The notes: generated from the letters alone by a model not told the origin. DNA of 64,000 nt from CAXBCP01 sp963974055 (GCA_963974055.1 CAXBCP010000004.1:124001-188000); one strand, 5' to 3'; shown: positions 9,123 to 18,601, numbered from the stretch's first letter. Program-made: numbers and translations.

Positions 9123-9142
9123 CGTCCCCGCAAACGGGGACG
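9123..9142 (+). other. Leader hairpin ahead of the TctC-type gene
   Basis: CGTCCCCG (9123-9130), loop CAAA, and CGGGGACG (9135-9142) form a perfect eight-pair stem with a tetraloop, ending 31 bases before the start codon. It leaves the ribosome site free, so it may stabilise the message rather than block translation. Confidence 0.45.
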
Positions 9143-9173
9143 AGACGAACATAATAATCCTGGGAGTGAAACG

Positions 9174-10214
9174 ATGAAACGATTTACGATGACAACCGGT
9201 GTCGCACTGGCAATGGCCGTGGCCCCGTTCGCGGCCGCCTCTGCCGATTCGGTGTCGGATTTCTATAAAGGCAGAACCATCAAGTTCCTGTCGGGCGGCA
9301 GCGCCGGGGGCGGGTTCTCGTCCGTCGCGCGCCTGCTCGCGAAACATATGGCACCGCGTGTTCCCGGCCAGCCGAACATGATTGTCGAAGCCATGGCCGG
9401 CGCCGGTGGCGCCAAGATGATGTCGTATATGGGAAATGCCGCCGCAAAGGACGGTACCGTCCTCGGCGCGGCGCTGCCGATTGCGGTGAATGCACCGTTG
9501 CTGCGCAAGGTCAAATTCAACCCCGCCAAATTCCAGTGGCTCGGGTCGATCACCGCGATGACGGAAGTCAGCACCGTCTGGCATACTGCGCCGGCAACGA
9601 CGCTGGAGGGCGCCAAGAAAACCGAAGTCGTCATGGCGACGTCGAGCAAGCTGTCATCGGCCTATCTGATCCCCGCCTTTATGAACGCGGCGCTCGGCAC
9701 GAAGTTCAAGATCGTACCGGGCTATCGCGGCGCAGGGCCCATGAACAAGGCCATGGAATCCGGTGAAGTTCATGGCCGCGGCAGCTTTTACAACAGCTAC
9801 GTGACCACCAAGCCGGGTTGGATCAAGGACAAGAAGATCGTCCACCTGGTTCAGGTCGGTCCCGGCGAAAAGGACCTTGCCGGGGTGCCGAACCTGCGCG
9901 ATCTGGTGACCACCGCCGATCAGCGCCGGATGCTCGACTTCATGGAAGCGCCGGCTTATGTCGGACATGGTTTCTTCGCCCCCGAAGGTGTGCCGACCGA
10001 CCGCGTGACGGCCCTGAAGAAGGCATTCGTCGAGACGATTGCGGATCCCGCCTTTCGCAAGGAAGCGGCGGAACGCCGGATGATCGTCAATCCGATTACG
10101 GCGGAGAAAATCCAGTCCGTGATCGAAACCGCCATGTCGACGCCGCAACCGTTGCTCGCGAAGTTCCGCGAGATGGTAAAAATTGCCGCGCCGTCGGACG
10201 GCAAGAAAAAGTAG
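9174..10214 (+). CDS. Tripartite tricarboxylate transporter receptor, TctC/Bug family
   Basis: This is a periplasmic binding protein of the Bug/TctC family, which captures carboxylates or other small polar compounds for TctAB-type transporters. The 346-residue product begins with a signal peptide (MKRFTMTTGVALAMAVAPFA, cleavage near ASA-DSVSD). It continues with the family opening DFYKGRTIKFLSGGSAGGGF and VPGQPNMIVEAMAGAGG. I chose the ATG at 9174 because GGGAG at 9162-9166 precedes it; the in-frame extension to 9030 runs through the leader hairpin. No tctA or tctB gene is in the window, so it is an orphan receptor, as is common for Bug proteins. A GC-rich hairpin follows. Confidence 0.87.
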   Translation: MKRFTMTTGVALAMAVAPFAAASADSVSDFYKGRTIKFLSGGSAGGGFSSVARLLAKHMAPRVPGQPNMIVEAMAGAGGAKMMSYMGNAAAKDGTVLGAALPIAVNAPLLRKVKFNPAKFQWLGSITAMTEVSTVWHTAPATTLEGAKKTEVVMATSSKLSSAYLIPAFMNAALGTKFKIVPGYRGAGPMNKAMESGEVHGRGSFYNSYVTTKPGWIKDKKIVHLVQVGPGEKDLAGVPNLRDLVTTADQRRMLDFMEAPAYVGHGFFAPEGVPTDRVTALKKAFVETIADPAFRKEAAERRMIVNPITAEKIQSVIETAMSTPQPLLAKFREMVKIAAPSDGKKK

Positions 10215-10231
10215 CGGATCGACGGTACGAA

Positions 10232-10256
10232 CGGGCCGGGTGTCGCACCCGGCCCG
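10232..10256 (+). terminator. Perfect GC hairpin after the TctC-type gene
   Basis: CGGGCCGGGTG (10232-10242), loop TCG and CACCCGGCCCG (10246-10256) form an 11-pair perfect stem 18 bases after the stop. The T content after it is low, so partial readthrough into the amidohydrolase gene is likely. Confidence 0.55.
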
Positions 10257-10287
10257 ATACCTTCACAGATCGCGGGAAGCGCATCCC

Positions 10288-11328
10288 ATGCATATTATAG
10301 ATTCCCATTTTCACTGGTGGCCCCGGTCCTTCATGGAACATCTGGGCAAACGCCCGGGTTATCCGAGCGTTACCGTCAATGACCGCGGCGGGTACGCCTA
10401 TCAGCGGCGCGAAACCAGCATCGATACGCTGAACAGCTGGAAGGAATGGTTCGATCTCGAGGACCAGCTCGCGCATATGGACGGCCTCGGCCACGAAGTC
10501 GACGTCGTCTGTTCGATCGGCCCGCTTTCCGTCCATTTTTCCGATGTCGAAGCCGAAAAGGGACGCGATGACGCCCTGTTCTGGAACGAGGAAATGGCGG
10601 GCGCGCAGCGCCGGTTCCCGGGCCGGGTATGGGCAAGCGCCGCAATCCCGATGCTCGATACCGGGATCGCGATCGAGGTCCTCGAAGATGCCGTCGGCCG
10701 TCTTGGCCTTATGGGCGCCAACCTGCCCGGCAGCATCGGGGCGGACCCCCGGATCGACGCCGAAAGGCTCGAACCCTATTACGCCCGCGTGGCGGAGCTC
10801 GGTATTCCGTTGTTTCTTCACCCGACGGACGCCGTTTTTCAGGACGCGCTGGACGGATATGACGGTGCGCTGCATCTCAGCCTTGGCCGGGTAATGGAAG
10901 TCAGCGTCGCGGCGTCGCGGCTGGTGCTGTCCGGCATTATGGCCCGCCATCCGGACCTGAAAATTGTCATATCCCATACCGGCGGAGCGTTGCCCTACCA
11001 GTCGGGCCGCATGGACAAGAACGGCAAGAAGGCCAAACTGCCCGAAGAGCCCAGCACCTATATCAAGCGGATGTACAGCGACACCGTGTCTCCGCATATG
11101 GAAGGCATCAAATTCGCCATCGAATATTACGGCGCCGACCATGTGATGTATGGCAGCGACTACCCGTGCTGGAGCCCGGCGGATGCGCTGAAATTCCTCG
11201 GTGAGACCGGAATATCCGCCGAAGACCAGGAAAAGATTCTTTACAGCAATGCGCGGCGCATTCTCGGCCTGCGCGACCCGAAACCGACGGAAAACCGGCA
11301 GGATGCCCTCGATCCGGCGACCGTCTAA
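10288..11328 (+). CDS. Amidohydrolase family 2 protein (ACMSD-like fold)
   Basis: The product is a cytoplasmic metal-dependent hydrolase or decarboxylase with the amidohydrolase-2 TIM barrel, related to aminocarboxymuconate semialdehyde decarboxylase. The 346 residues carry HxH in MHIIDSHFHWW (residues 7-9), a histidine in PLFLHPTDAVF, a histidine in KIVISHTGGALPYQ and the aspartate in MYGSDYPCW, so the metal site is complete. The ATG at 10288 makes the protein begin at the first barrel strand, as in relatives; the upstream 35 in-frame codons overlap the hairpin and are rejected. The tctC-like, amidohydrolase, hyuA and hyuB genes follow in line, which suggests one uptake and degradation unit. 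Confidence 0.83.
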   Translation: MHIIDSHFHWWPRSFMEHLGKRPGYPSVTVNDRGGYAYQRRETSIDTLNSWKEWFDLEDQLAHMDGLGHEVDVVCSIGPLSVHFSDVEAEKGRDDALFWNEEMAGAQRRFPGRVWASAAIPMLDTGIAIEVLEDAVGRLGLMGANLPGSIGADPRIDAERLEPYYARVAELGIPLFLHPTDAVFQDALDGYDGALHLSLGRVMEVSVAASRLVLSGIMARHPDLKIVISHTGGALPYQSGRMDKNGKKAKLPEEPSTYIKRMYSDTVSPHMEGIKFAIEYYGADHVMYGSDYPCWSPADALKFLGETGISAEDQEKILYSNARRILGLRDPKPTENRQDALDPATV

Positions 11329-11366
11329 AACACGTCCGTGCGCCGCGCGGACAGAGTAAGAAAAAC

Positions 11367-13424
11367 ATGGAACGCGTTGGAATTGATATCGGCGGGACGT
11401 TTACCGATCTCGTCGGGTTGCGTAATGGCGAAATCGTCATCGACAAGACATCGACCACGCCGGACGATCCCACCCGCGGCGTTGCCGACGCGCTGGCGGG
11501 GGTCGATACCGATATTTCCGCCATCCGGGATTTTCTGCACGGCACCACGATCGCCATCAACACCGTGCTCGAACGCAAGGGCGCCAATACGGCGCTGATC
11601 ACGACGAAGGGCTTTCGCGACGTCTATGCGATGGGCCGCAACAATCGCCCCGAAGCCTTCAATCTGGAATTCCGCCGGCCGCGCCCGCTGGTGCCGCGGT
11701 CGATGACCTGGGAAGTCTCGGCGCGGATGACGGCGAACGGCGGAATTCTCGATCCGCTGGACGATGCCGAGGTCGAGGCGATCGGCCGCGAGCTTCTCGC
11801 CCGGGACGTCTCGTCGGTGGCCGTCTGTCTGATCCATGCCTATGCCGACCCGGTTCACGAACAGCGCATCGGAGAGATTCTGAACCGGGTCTGCCCGGGA
11901 ATGTTCGTTTCCCTGTCGCACGATATCCTGCGCGAATACCGGGAATACGAGCGGACATCCACAACGGCGCTGAACGCCTATGTCGGCCCCCGCGTGCGGG
12001 GCTATCTCGACAGGCTCGAAGGATTTCTGGCCGACGGCAGCTTCGCCGGCTCGATCCAGATCATGCGCTCGAACGGCGGCACCATGTCGCTCGGCCAGGC
12101 CCGCGTTCAGCCGGTGACGATGATGGAATCCGGCCCGGTCGCCGGCATGATCGCCGCCGGCCGGATCGCGGAAATCCTCGGGCTCGAACAATGCATCGGG
12201 TTCGACATGGGCGGTACCACGGCCAAGGCCAGCCTGATCACTGACGGCGCCCCCGAGGTCAGCGAGGATTACTATATCGGCGGATACTCCCGGGGCCAGC
12301 CGATGCAGCTGCCCGTGGTCGATATCGTCGAAGTCGGCGCCGGCGGCGGCAGCATTGCCTGGACCGATGCCCGCGGCGGCCTCCATGTCGGCCCGGAAAG
12401 CGCCGGTGCCGATCCCGGCCCCGCCTGTTACGGCAAGGGCGGCGATGTGCCGGTCGTGACCGATGCCGATCTCGTCCTCAAACGCCTGAATGCAGGCCGG
12501 TTCCTGTCGGGCCGTATGGGGCTCGATCCCGCTTTGTCCGAAGCCGCAATCAAGGCGAAGATTGCCGATCCGATCGGACTTTCGGTGCCCGATGCCGCGC
12601 TCGGAATCGCGAAGATCGCCGATGCCTCTATGTCGCTGGCCGTCCGCACCGTGTCTGTCGAACGGGGCTGCGATCCCCGCGATACCGCGATGATCGCCTT
12701 CGGCGGGGCGGGGCCGTTGCACGCGGTCGCCATAGCCCGTGAAATTTTCATTCCGCGGGTCATCATCCCGCGCTATCCCGGCAATTTCTCTGCGCTCGGC
12801 ATGCTGCTGGCGCCGTGGCGGCAGGACTTTGTACGGACCTTTGTCGGCGATCTTGCCCATATCGACGACGCGGCTGCGCGGGCGGCATTTGACGAACTGC
12901 GCGATGCCGGAAACGACCGGATCGCAACCGAGGGATTCGGCGGCGAAGAAACCGAGTTTCAGTTTGCCGCCGATCTTCGCTATCGCGGCCAGGAACATAC
13001 GATCCCCGTGCCGCTGGACGGGGCGACCGACCTCACCGGCGGCGGTTCCGACGCGCTGCGCCGGACCTTTGACAGGTTGCACGAGCGCCGGTATGGCCAC
13101 GCCGCCCCGGACGAAAGTATCCAGATCGTGAACCTGCGCCTGATTCTGCGCGCCGTCGGGGCCGATACGTCGTTCGACTGGATGTCGGAAACCTACCGGC
13201 CCGTGGATGCGCAGCCGGACCAGACGCGGGATGTGATCTTCGACGATCCGGCCGCGCCGCTTGCCAGCCGCATCGTATGGCGGCCGGGTCTCGCACCGGG
13301 CGCGGTCGTCGAAGGCCCGGCGGTGATCGAAGAACCCAATTCAACCACCCTGATTTTCCCCGGCGACGTCGCGACGGTGACCGAACACGGCCATCTCGAT
13401 ATCGCGATCGCCGGCGAATCATAA
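11367..13424 (+). CDS. Hydantoinase/oxoprolinase subunit A (HyuA family)
   Basis: This is the ATP-binding subunit of the family that includes N-methylhydantoinase, 5-oxoprolinase and acetone carboxylase beta. It has 685 residues, the usual length. The N-terminal Hydant_A_N domain opens with the phosphate-binding motif VGIDIGGTFTDLVG (residues 3-16), and the hydantoinase A domain has the second phosphate motif IGFDMGGTTAKASLI near residue 278 and GAGGGSIAW near residue 325. It is followed by its partner HyuB after 13 bases. With ATP such enzymes open cyclic amides or carboxylate ketones. The neighbouring creatinase-fold genes favour a cyclic amide substrate, but that is inference. Confidence 0.9.
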   Translation: MERVGIDIGGTFTDLVGLRNGEIVIDKTSTTPDDPTRGVADALAGVDTDISAIRDFLHGTTIAINTVLERKGANTALITTKGFRDVYAMGRNNRPEAFNLEFRRPRPLVPRSMTWEVSARMTANGGILDPLDDAEVEAIGRELLARDVSSVAVCLIHAYADPVHEQRIGEILNRVCPGMFVSLSHDILREYREYERTSTTALNAYVGPRVRGYLDRLEGFLADGSFAGSIQIMRSNGGTMSLGQARVQPVTMMESGPVAGMIAAGRIAEILGLEQCIGFDMGGTTAKASLITDGAPEVSEDYYIGGYSRGQPMQLPVVDIVEVGAGGGSIAWTDARGGLHVGPESAGADPGPACYGKGGDVPVVTDADLVLKRLNAGRFLSGRMGLDPALSEAAIKAKIADPIGLSVPDAALGIAKIADASMSLAVRTVSVERGCDPRDTAMIAFGGAGPLHAVAIAREIFIPRVIIPRYPGNFSALGMLLAPWRQDFVRTFVGDLAHIDDAAARAAFDELRDAGNDRIATEGFGGEETEFQFAADLRYRGQEHTIPVPLDGATDLTGGGSDALRRTFDRLHERRYGHAAPDESIQIVNLRLILRAVGADTSFDWMSETYRPVDAQPDQTRDVIFDDPAAPLASRIVWRPGLAPGAVVEGPAVIEEPNSTTLIFPGDVATVTEHGHLDIAIAGES

Positions 13425-13437
13425 GCGAGGCTATGGC

Positions 13438-15126
13438 ATGAACGTTCATCCGGTCACTCTCGAAGTCGTCCGCAATTCGCTGGTCGCCTATTCCGAAGAC
13501 ATGGCGACGGCGCTGTGCAAATCCGCCTATAACATGATGATCTACGAAGTCCGCGATTACTGCTGCGGGCTGATCGATCTCGAAGGGCGGATGATCAGCC
13601 AGAACAAGGGCGGTCTGCCGATTTTTCTGGCCGATCTGGGTGCCGCCGTCATCGACGGGATCGAACGTTACGGGCTCGACGGGTTCGCGCCGGGCGATGC
13701 GATCATCATGAACCACGCCGAAATCTGCGGCCAGCATCTCAATAATATCTGTATCTATACGCCGTGTTTTCACGACGGCGAACTCGTCGCCTTTGCGGCA
13801 AACCGTGCGCACTGGGTCGATATCGGCGGCACGCGGGTCGGTTTCGGATCCTACGCAACCAACGAGATTTTCCAGGAGGGGCTGCAGCTCCGCTCGATCA
13901 AGATCTACGAGGCCGGCAAGCGCAACGAAGCGGTGTGGCAGATCCTGACCGATAACCTGCGTTTCCCGGAATCGTCGCTTGGCGATCTCCGGGCGCAGAT
14001 CGCGTCCTGCCATCTTGGCGAACGGCGTCTCGGCGAGGCGTTCGGCCGCTACGGGGTGGATACGGTCAATGCCTGCATCGCCGAAATCTGGGACCAGTCC
14101 GAAGCCGAGGCGCGGGACGTCGTCGCCGGCATTCCCGACGGGGTCTACCGCGCCGAAAGCGTGCTCGACAATGACGGGCGCACACTGGACAAACCGCTCG
14201 ACGTCAAAGTGACCGTCACCGTTGCCGGCGACGAAATGACGGTCGATTATTCCGACATGAACCCGCAGGTGCCGACGCCGCTCAATTCCGGGTTTTCCGG
14301 CGGCCTGGCGGCGGCCCGCGTCGCGTTCAAATGCCTGACGATGCCGGACGCGCCGGTGAACGAGGGCTGTTTCCGCTCGCTCAAGCTGATATCGCCCGAA
14401 GGCACGATGCTCAACGCAAAGCCGCCGGCGGCGATCGGCCTGTGGTCGATCATGCTGCCGACCGTTATCGACACCATCCTGAAAGCGCTCGCCGCCGCCA
14501 TGCCGGACAACGTGCCGGCGGCGCACAAGGGCGACATGGGCGGTGTGTCGTTTTACGGCTATCGGGAAGGGGATGGGCGGCGTTTCCTGCTGATGAATAT
14601 TTTCGGCGGCGGCTGGGGCGGTCGGCCCACCGGCGATGGCGAAAGCGCTGCGGTGTCCATCTGTCAGGGCGATGTGCGGAACGTGCCCATCGAAGTCCAG
14701 GAAACCAATTTCCCGTTCATCGTCGAGGAGTTCGGCCTCCGCGCCGATAGCGGCGGCAGCGGCAGGTATCGCGGCGGTTTCGGGACCGTCATCACCTATC
14801 GGTGTCTTCAGAAGACGTCGGCGAACATCAATCTCGAACGCATTGTCGAGCCGCCCTGGGGCATCCTCGGCGGCGGCGACGGCGACTCCAACGTCGCGAT
14901 CATCCACCGCGTCGACGGCAGCGAAGAACGGGCGATGAAGGAAACCAACATCCAGCTCAATGCGGGCGACAGAGTGACGTTTCTGACCGCCGGCGGCGGC
15001 GGGTACGGCGATGCCGGCGACCGCGATCGTGCCGAAATAGAGACCGATCTCCGCGAAGGGCTGATTTCGCCGGACGCGGCGCGGCGGCAATACGGTTATG
15101 TGTCGCCGCGCGAGGCGGCGGAATGA
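13438..15126 (+). CDS. Hydantoinase/oxoprolinase subunit B (HyuB family)
   Basis: The product is the partner subunit of HyuA, and together they form an ATP-dependent cyclic-amide hydrolase or related carboxylase. The 562-residue length is normal for the Hydantoinase_B family. The opening (NVHPVTLEVVRNSLVAYSED) and conserved blocks such as GDAIIMNHAEICGQHLNN, the histidine in FAANRAHWVDIGG near residue 124, and the C-terminal glycine-rich GDRVTFLTAGGGGYGD mark the family. Its stop overlaps the start of the next gene as ATGA at 15123-15126, so translation is coupled to the M24 protein. Confidence 0.9.
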   Translation: MNVHPVTLEVVRNSLVAYSEDMATALCKSAYNMMIYEVRDYCCGLIDLEGRMISQNKGGLPIFLADLGAAVIDGIERYGLDGFAPGDAIIMNHAEICGQHLNNICIYTPCFHDGELVAFAANRAHWVDIGGTRVGFGSYATNEIFQEGLQLRSIKIYEAGKRNEAVWQILTDNLRFPESSLGDLRAQIASCHLGERRLGEAFGRYGVDTVNACIAEIWDQSEAEARDVVAGIPDGVYRAESVLDNDGRTLDKPLDVKVTVTVAGDEMTVDYSDMNPQVPTPLNSGFSGGLAAARVAFKCLTMPDAPVNEGCFRSLKLISPEGTMLNAKPPAAIGLWSIMLPTVIDTILKALAAAMPDNVPAAHKGDMGGVSFYGYREGDGRRFLLMNIFGGGWGGRPTGDGESAAVSICQGDVRNVPIEVQETNFPFIVEEFGLRADSGGSGRYRGGFGTVITYRCLQKTSANINLERIVEPPWGILGGGDGDSNVAIIHRVDGSEERAMKETNIQLNAGDRVTFLTAGGGGYGDAGDRDRAEIETDLREGLISPDAARRQYGYVSPREAAE

Positions 15127-16226
15127 CCCCGGTTCACCAGGAGCGCCGCCGCCGCCTGATGGCGGCGATGGCGGAGGCGGGCTGCGACGCCGTGCTGGTC
15201 TATGGCAATGCGTGGCAGTGCGACTATCTGCGATACGTCACCGACTTTCCGCCGGTGGAGGGCGAAGCGCTGGCGCTGTTTTTCAGCGACGGCGAAACCC
15301 GGTTGTTTGTCGAATCCGCGGCCGATGCCGCACGGGCGCGTGTCGAAACCCCCTATGCGGATATCGTTCAATGCGACGACCTGACGGAAACGGTATGCAC
15401 CGAGATCGGCCGTCTCGGCAATCGCAAGGTGGCGTCGGCGCCGGCAACGCTGATGCCCTACGGGATAATTCGTTCGGACGCGGCGAAGGATGTCGAAGAC
15501 GGCACATCGCTGATCGACCGGTTGCTGCTGGTGAAATCGCCCATCGAGATCGAGGCAGTGCGCCGCGCGGCGGTGATCGCGGATCGCGGCTACGAAGTGT
15601 TCATGGACGCCTGCCGGGTCGGCCGCGCGGAATACGAACTTATTGCCGATATCGAAACCTATTTCCGCGAAGCGGGTTGTCCGGAAAATTTCATGATCCT
15701 GGGATCGGGCGGGGTCGAGGTGCGCGGCATGCACCCGCCCGGCGAACGGCGCATCCAGGCGGGCGATCTGGTGACGACCGAACTGACCCCGGCGGTTGAC
15801 GGCTACTACGCGCAGGTCTGCCGGACTCTCGTTGTCGGCGAGCCGAGCCGCGCACAGCTCGATGCCTTCGATGTCTATATCGAGGCCGTCGAGGCGGGGA
15901 GCGCCCTCCTGAAAGCGGGCGTGACCGCGGGGGAAATCGCCAAGGCTGAGAACGACGTGTTCCGGAAATACGATCTCGGAATTTACTGCACCAGCGAATA
16001 CACGCGGGTGCGCGGCCACGGGGTGGGGCTGTTCGTCGACAACCCGCCGCATATTCTTGAAGATGTCGATACCGTGTTGCCGGCCGGCGCGACCCTGATC
16101 GTGCATCCCAACACATATCACCCGGAGGTCGGCTATATGGTCCTGGGCGAGGCCACGGCGGTGACCGAGGACGGATACGAAACCTTCAGCACCCTGCCGC
16201 GCAAGCTTCTCTCGGTGGCGGCATGA
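15123..16226 (+). CDS. M24 (creatinase/prolidase-fold) hydrolase lacking the usual metal ligands
   Basis: The 367-residue product has the two-domain creatinase/aminopeptidase P layout: an N-terminal creatinase domain (about 1-140) and a pita-bread M24 domain (about 145-360). Only the central histidine of the five metal ligands is clear (H299 in GHGVG). The first aspartate is E220 and the second is Q231 in ELTPAVDGYYAQVCRT. The glutamate of the EPG motif is H328 (VHPN), and the last glutamate may be E343. This resembles metal-free members such as creatinase and ectoine hydrolase, which cleave C-N bonds. Coupling by ATGA to hyuB before it and to its paralogue after it suggests a joint role in opening an N-containing compound. 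It is unlikely to be a normal Xaa-Pro peptidase. Confidence 0.75.
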   Translation: MTPVHQERRRRLMAAMAEAGCDAVLVYGNAWQCDYLRYVTDFPPVEGEALALFFSDGETRLFVESAADAARARVETPYADIVQCDDLTETVCTEIGRLGNRKVASAPATLMPYGIIRSDAAKDVEDGTSLIDRLLLVKSPIEIEAVRRAAVIADRGYEVFMDACRVGRAEYELIADIETYFREAGCPENFMILGSGGVEVRGMHPPGERRIQAGDLVTTELTPAVDGYYAQVCRTLVVGEPSRAQLDAFDVYIEAVEAGSALLKAGVTAGEIAKAENDVFRKYDLGIYCTSEYTRVRGHGVGLFVDNPPHILEDVDTVLPAGATLIVHPNTYHPEVGYMVLGEATAVTEDGYETFSTLPRKLLSVAA

Positions 16227-17224
16227 GACGCGGACTTCTCGCCTGGGACGCGGGCGAAGTACCGGCCGCCGTTCTCGACGCCCGTGTCGAAAAAACCCGT
16301 GCCGCCATGATCGCCACCGGTTTCGACGCGTTGCTGCTCTATAACAATTTCCCGCGCCCGGCGGCCGTGTCGTGGCTGACCCATTTCGTGCCGTACTGGT
16401 CGCAGGGCGTATTGGTACTGCCCGCCGTCGGCGCCCCCGAATATTTCGTCAGCCTGTCGAAGCGGGTGGCGGGATGGATCGCCGAGACATCCCATATGGG
16501 GGAAATCGTCTCCACCCCGCGACTCGGTGCCGATCTGGCGAAACGGCTCGGCGGTGCAACAAAGATCGGCGTGCTGGAACTGAACAGACTGCCCGGCGGG
16601 ATCGCGCAACCCCTGATTGCGGGTTTGCCCGCCGCTGCGCTGGACGACGCAACCGATCTCTTCCGTGCTGTCCGCCATCCGGCGGATGACACCGAAGTCG
16701 CAATTTCCCGAAAGGCTGCGACCCTGGCGCGGGACTGCCTGGATGGCGCGTTCGAGAATGCGGATTACAGACAGACCGCTGCCCTGACTGCGGCGATCGA
16801 AGGTCCGGCCCGGCTTGCCGGCGCAGAGGAGGTGATCGTCGAATTCGCCCCCGATCTCGCCGGGGATACGGCGTTGCGGCGGATCGATGGCGATATTGCG
16901 CTGGGCGACCGCTATGCGGTGCGTGTCTCCCTCGCCTGCAAGGGACACTGGATACGTCTCGGCCGGACATACGGCGCCGAACGCCTCGATGACTGGATTG
17001 CGGGAAGCCTCTCCCCGATTCTCGACGGTGAAAGCGTTCCCGGGCTGGGCAGCCCCGCCGTCACGCTCGAAGCCTGTATGGGCTCGGCGCCGCTAACGGC
17101 CGTGACGGAGCTTCCCGCCGGCGCCGTCGGCACGGCGAACCTTGCATTGTCGGTCGGCGGCGACGTTCACCTGGTCAGTATTCCGGTGCTCAGCGAGGAC
17201 GGGACGGTTTCGCCGCTGATCTAG
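16223..17224 (+). CDS. Degenerate M24-family paralogue, probable non-catalytic partner
   Basis: The 333-residue product resembles a creatinase N-terminal domain (VEKTRAAMIATGFDALLLYN near residues 21-40) followed by a shortened C-terminal region in which I find none of the M24 active-site blocks: no GHG histidine motif, no EPG, no terminal glutamate. Only GDRYAVRVSLACKGHWIRLG followed by RTYG recalls the family's GY...RT strand. It overlaps the previous M24 gene by four bases (ATGA), so the two are co-translated and might form a heteromer with one active subunit. Its stop codon shares CTAG (17221-17224) with the stop of the convergent MmgE/PrpD gene. Function is unknown. Confidence 0.65.
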   Translation: MRRGLLAWDAGEVPAAVLDARVEKTRAAMIATGFDALLLYNNFPRPAAVSWLTHFVPYWSQGVLVLPAVGAPEYFVSLSKRVAGWIAETSHMGEIVSTPRLGADLAKRLGGATKIGVLELNRLPGGIAQPLIAGLPAAALDDATDLFRAVRHPADDTEVAISRKAATLARDCLDGAFENADYRQTAALTAAIEGPARLAGAEEVIVEFAPDLAGDTALRRIDGDIALGDRYAVRVSLACKGHWIRLGRTYGAERLDDWIAGSLSPILDGESVPGLGSPAVTLEACMGSAPLTAVTELPAGAVGTANLALSVGGDVHLVSIPVLSEDGTVSPLI

Positions 17225-18528
17225 GCGATGGCGCGCAGATGCGCGGTCAGCGGCGACAAATCCCGCAACGATAAGAGTCCCTGCACGCCGTCAATGATTG
17301 CATTCCGGGCATCCGGCGAAAGCCGGTCGCGGCTATAGGCGTGGAAACGGTCGATGGTCGTTGCCATGTCCAGCGGGGAATCGGGGTGACCCGGCGGATT
17401 CCGGACTTCGTTCTCGAAGACACCTGCCGCTGTCGAAATCCGGACGCGCGCCGGCCATGCGGCGGGAAACGCTTCGTCGAGTCCGGCGGCGTGCGTGACC
17501 GAAATTTTATGCGTCAGCGCAACGATATCGCTGGATATCCGCCCCTCGTCGCTCATTCGTTCGGGCAGGATATCGCCGTCGCAGATCAGGGCGGCCGTCA
17601 GAAACTGCAGGCTCGCCGCCGCCGCAAACCGGGAACCCGGCCGGCCGGGCCGGTCGACGATGCGGCGCATGGCTTCCGGCAGGCCGAATTCGACAGCGTC
17701 GATGGCCGAGGCGGATATATTTTCCGCCGCCATCGTATCGCGCAGGGCGGCGAGCGCGGATTGCGCCTGCAACGCACAGGGAAACGCTTTCAGGCTGGTT
17801 GCGGCGATTTTCCAGTCCGTGCCGAGATTGTGCAGCAGGCGCCCGGGCTCGGGCGCGAACCCGAAGGCGGCCAGAAACCCGCGGTCGCCGGTCAGCGGAT
17901 CGTCCGGTCCCTGGAGCCCGGCAGCGGCGGACCGGGCGGCTTCGACGCCGATGCGGATTGTGTTGGCGGCGAGCAGGTTTCGCGATTCCGGCGCTTCCGC
18001 CGCGCCGGTGCCTATGCCGCCGGCCTGTACGACGGCGAGCGCGACGGCATGGTGCGTCCGGTCGGCGTTCAGGCCCATCGCGCGCGCTGTCGCCGCCGCG
18101 GCGCCCGCGCCGCCGAGAACCGCCGTCGGCCACCAGCCCTGCCCGAGAAGACGCGACGATCCGAGCGCTTCGCCGATCCGGATTGCCGTTTCGTAGCCCG
18201 CCGTCACGGCCGCGATTGCCGTCGCGCCGTCCGGGCTGAACATCAGCGCCGGCGGTACTGCGATCAGACCGGCGCACAGGGTCGTGCCCGAATGGATCGG
18301 GTCTGATTCCGCGGCATGACACTGCATGGCCAGCCGGCCGCAAAACGCCGCCGGGCCGTCGGCGGTCAGGGTCGCGACCGAAATCGCTTCGGGAATGCTC
18401 AGGCCTGCATGAAACCCGGCGAGAACGTCGAGCACGTGCTGAGAAACCAACGCACCGATGGCGGGCGGCAGGGCATTGCCGTCCAGTTCGGCTGTGAATT
18501 CTGCCAGTTCCGATGTCATTGAAGGCAT
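17221..18528 (-). CDS. MmgE/PrpD family protein
   Basis: The product belongs to the MmgE/PrpD fold, which includes 2-methylcitrate dehydratase and cis-aconitate decarboxylase and is often found in organic-acid catabolic loci. Family signs are the N-terminal helical LVSQHVLDVLAGFHAGL, GYETAIRIGEALG, the glycine-rich GQGWWPTAVLGGAGAAAATAR and the conserved WKIAATSLKAFPCALQAQ lysine region. It is 435 residues from the ATG at 18528; a second ATG at 18519 is equally possible. A GGAGG lies too far upstream (18551-18555) to decide. The in-frame extension to 18714 overlaps the next minus gene and is rejected. It converges with the M24-like gene with overlapping stop codons. The substrate is unknown. 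Confidence 0.75.
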   Translation of the reverse strand: MPSMTSELAEFTAELDGNALPPAIGALVSQHVLDVLAGFHAGLSIPEAISVATLTADGPAAFCGRLAMQCHAAESDPIHSGTTLCAGLIAVPPALMFSPDGATAIAAVTAGYETAIRIGEALGSSRLLGQGWWPTAVLGGAGAAAATARAMGLNADRTHHAVALAVVQAGGIGTGAAEAPESRNLLAANTIRIGVEAARSAAAGLQGPDDPLTGDRGFLAAFGFAPEPGRLLHNLGTDWKIAATSLKAFPCALQAQSALAALRDTMAAENISASAIDAVEFGLPEAMRRIVDRPGRPGSRFAAAASLQFLTAALICDGDILPERMSDEGRISSDIVALTHKISVTHAAGLDEAFPAAWPARVRISTAAGVFENEVRNPPGHPDSPLDMATTIDRFHAYSRDRLSPDARNAIIDGVQGLLSLRDLSPLTAHLRAIA

Positions 18529-18601
18529 GACCGTTGGTAAGACATCGACTCCTCCGGAACAAGTGCCCGGATCGCAGCGAATACCGCATACAGGGCGTTC
18601 G

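Noticed and set aside
11325..15090. Very long minus-strand open frames opposite hyuA and hyuB (591 and 685 codons)
   Set aside because: They mirror the GC-rich third-position bias of the real genes, are low in hydrophobic core pattern, rich in Arg, Asp, His and Gly, and match no fold. The plus-strand genes have clear family motifs.
15123..16226. Xaa-Pro aminopeptidase assignment for the first M24 gene
   Set aside because: Most metal ligands are absent, so peptidase activity is not supported.
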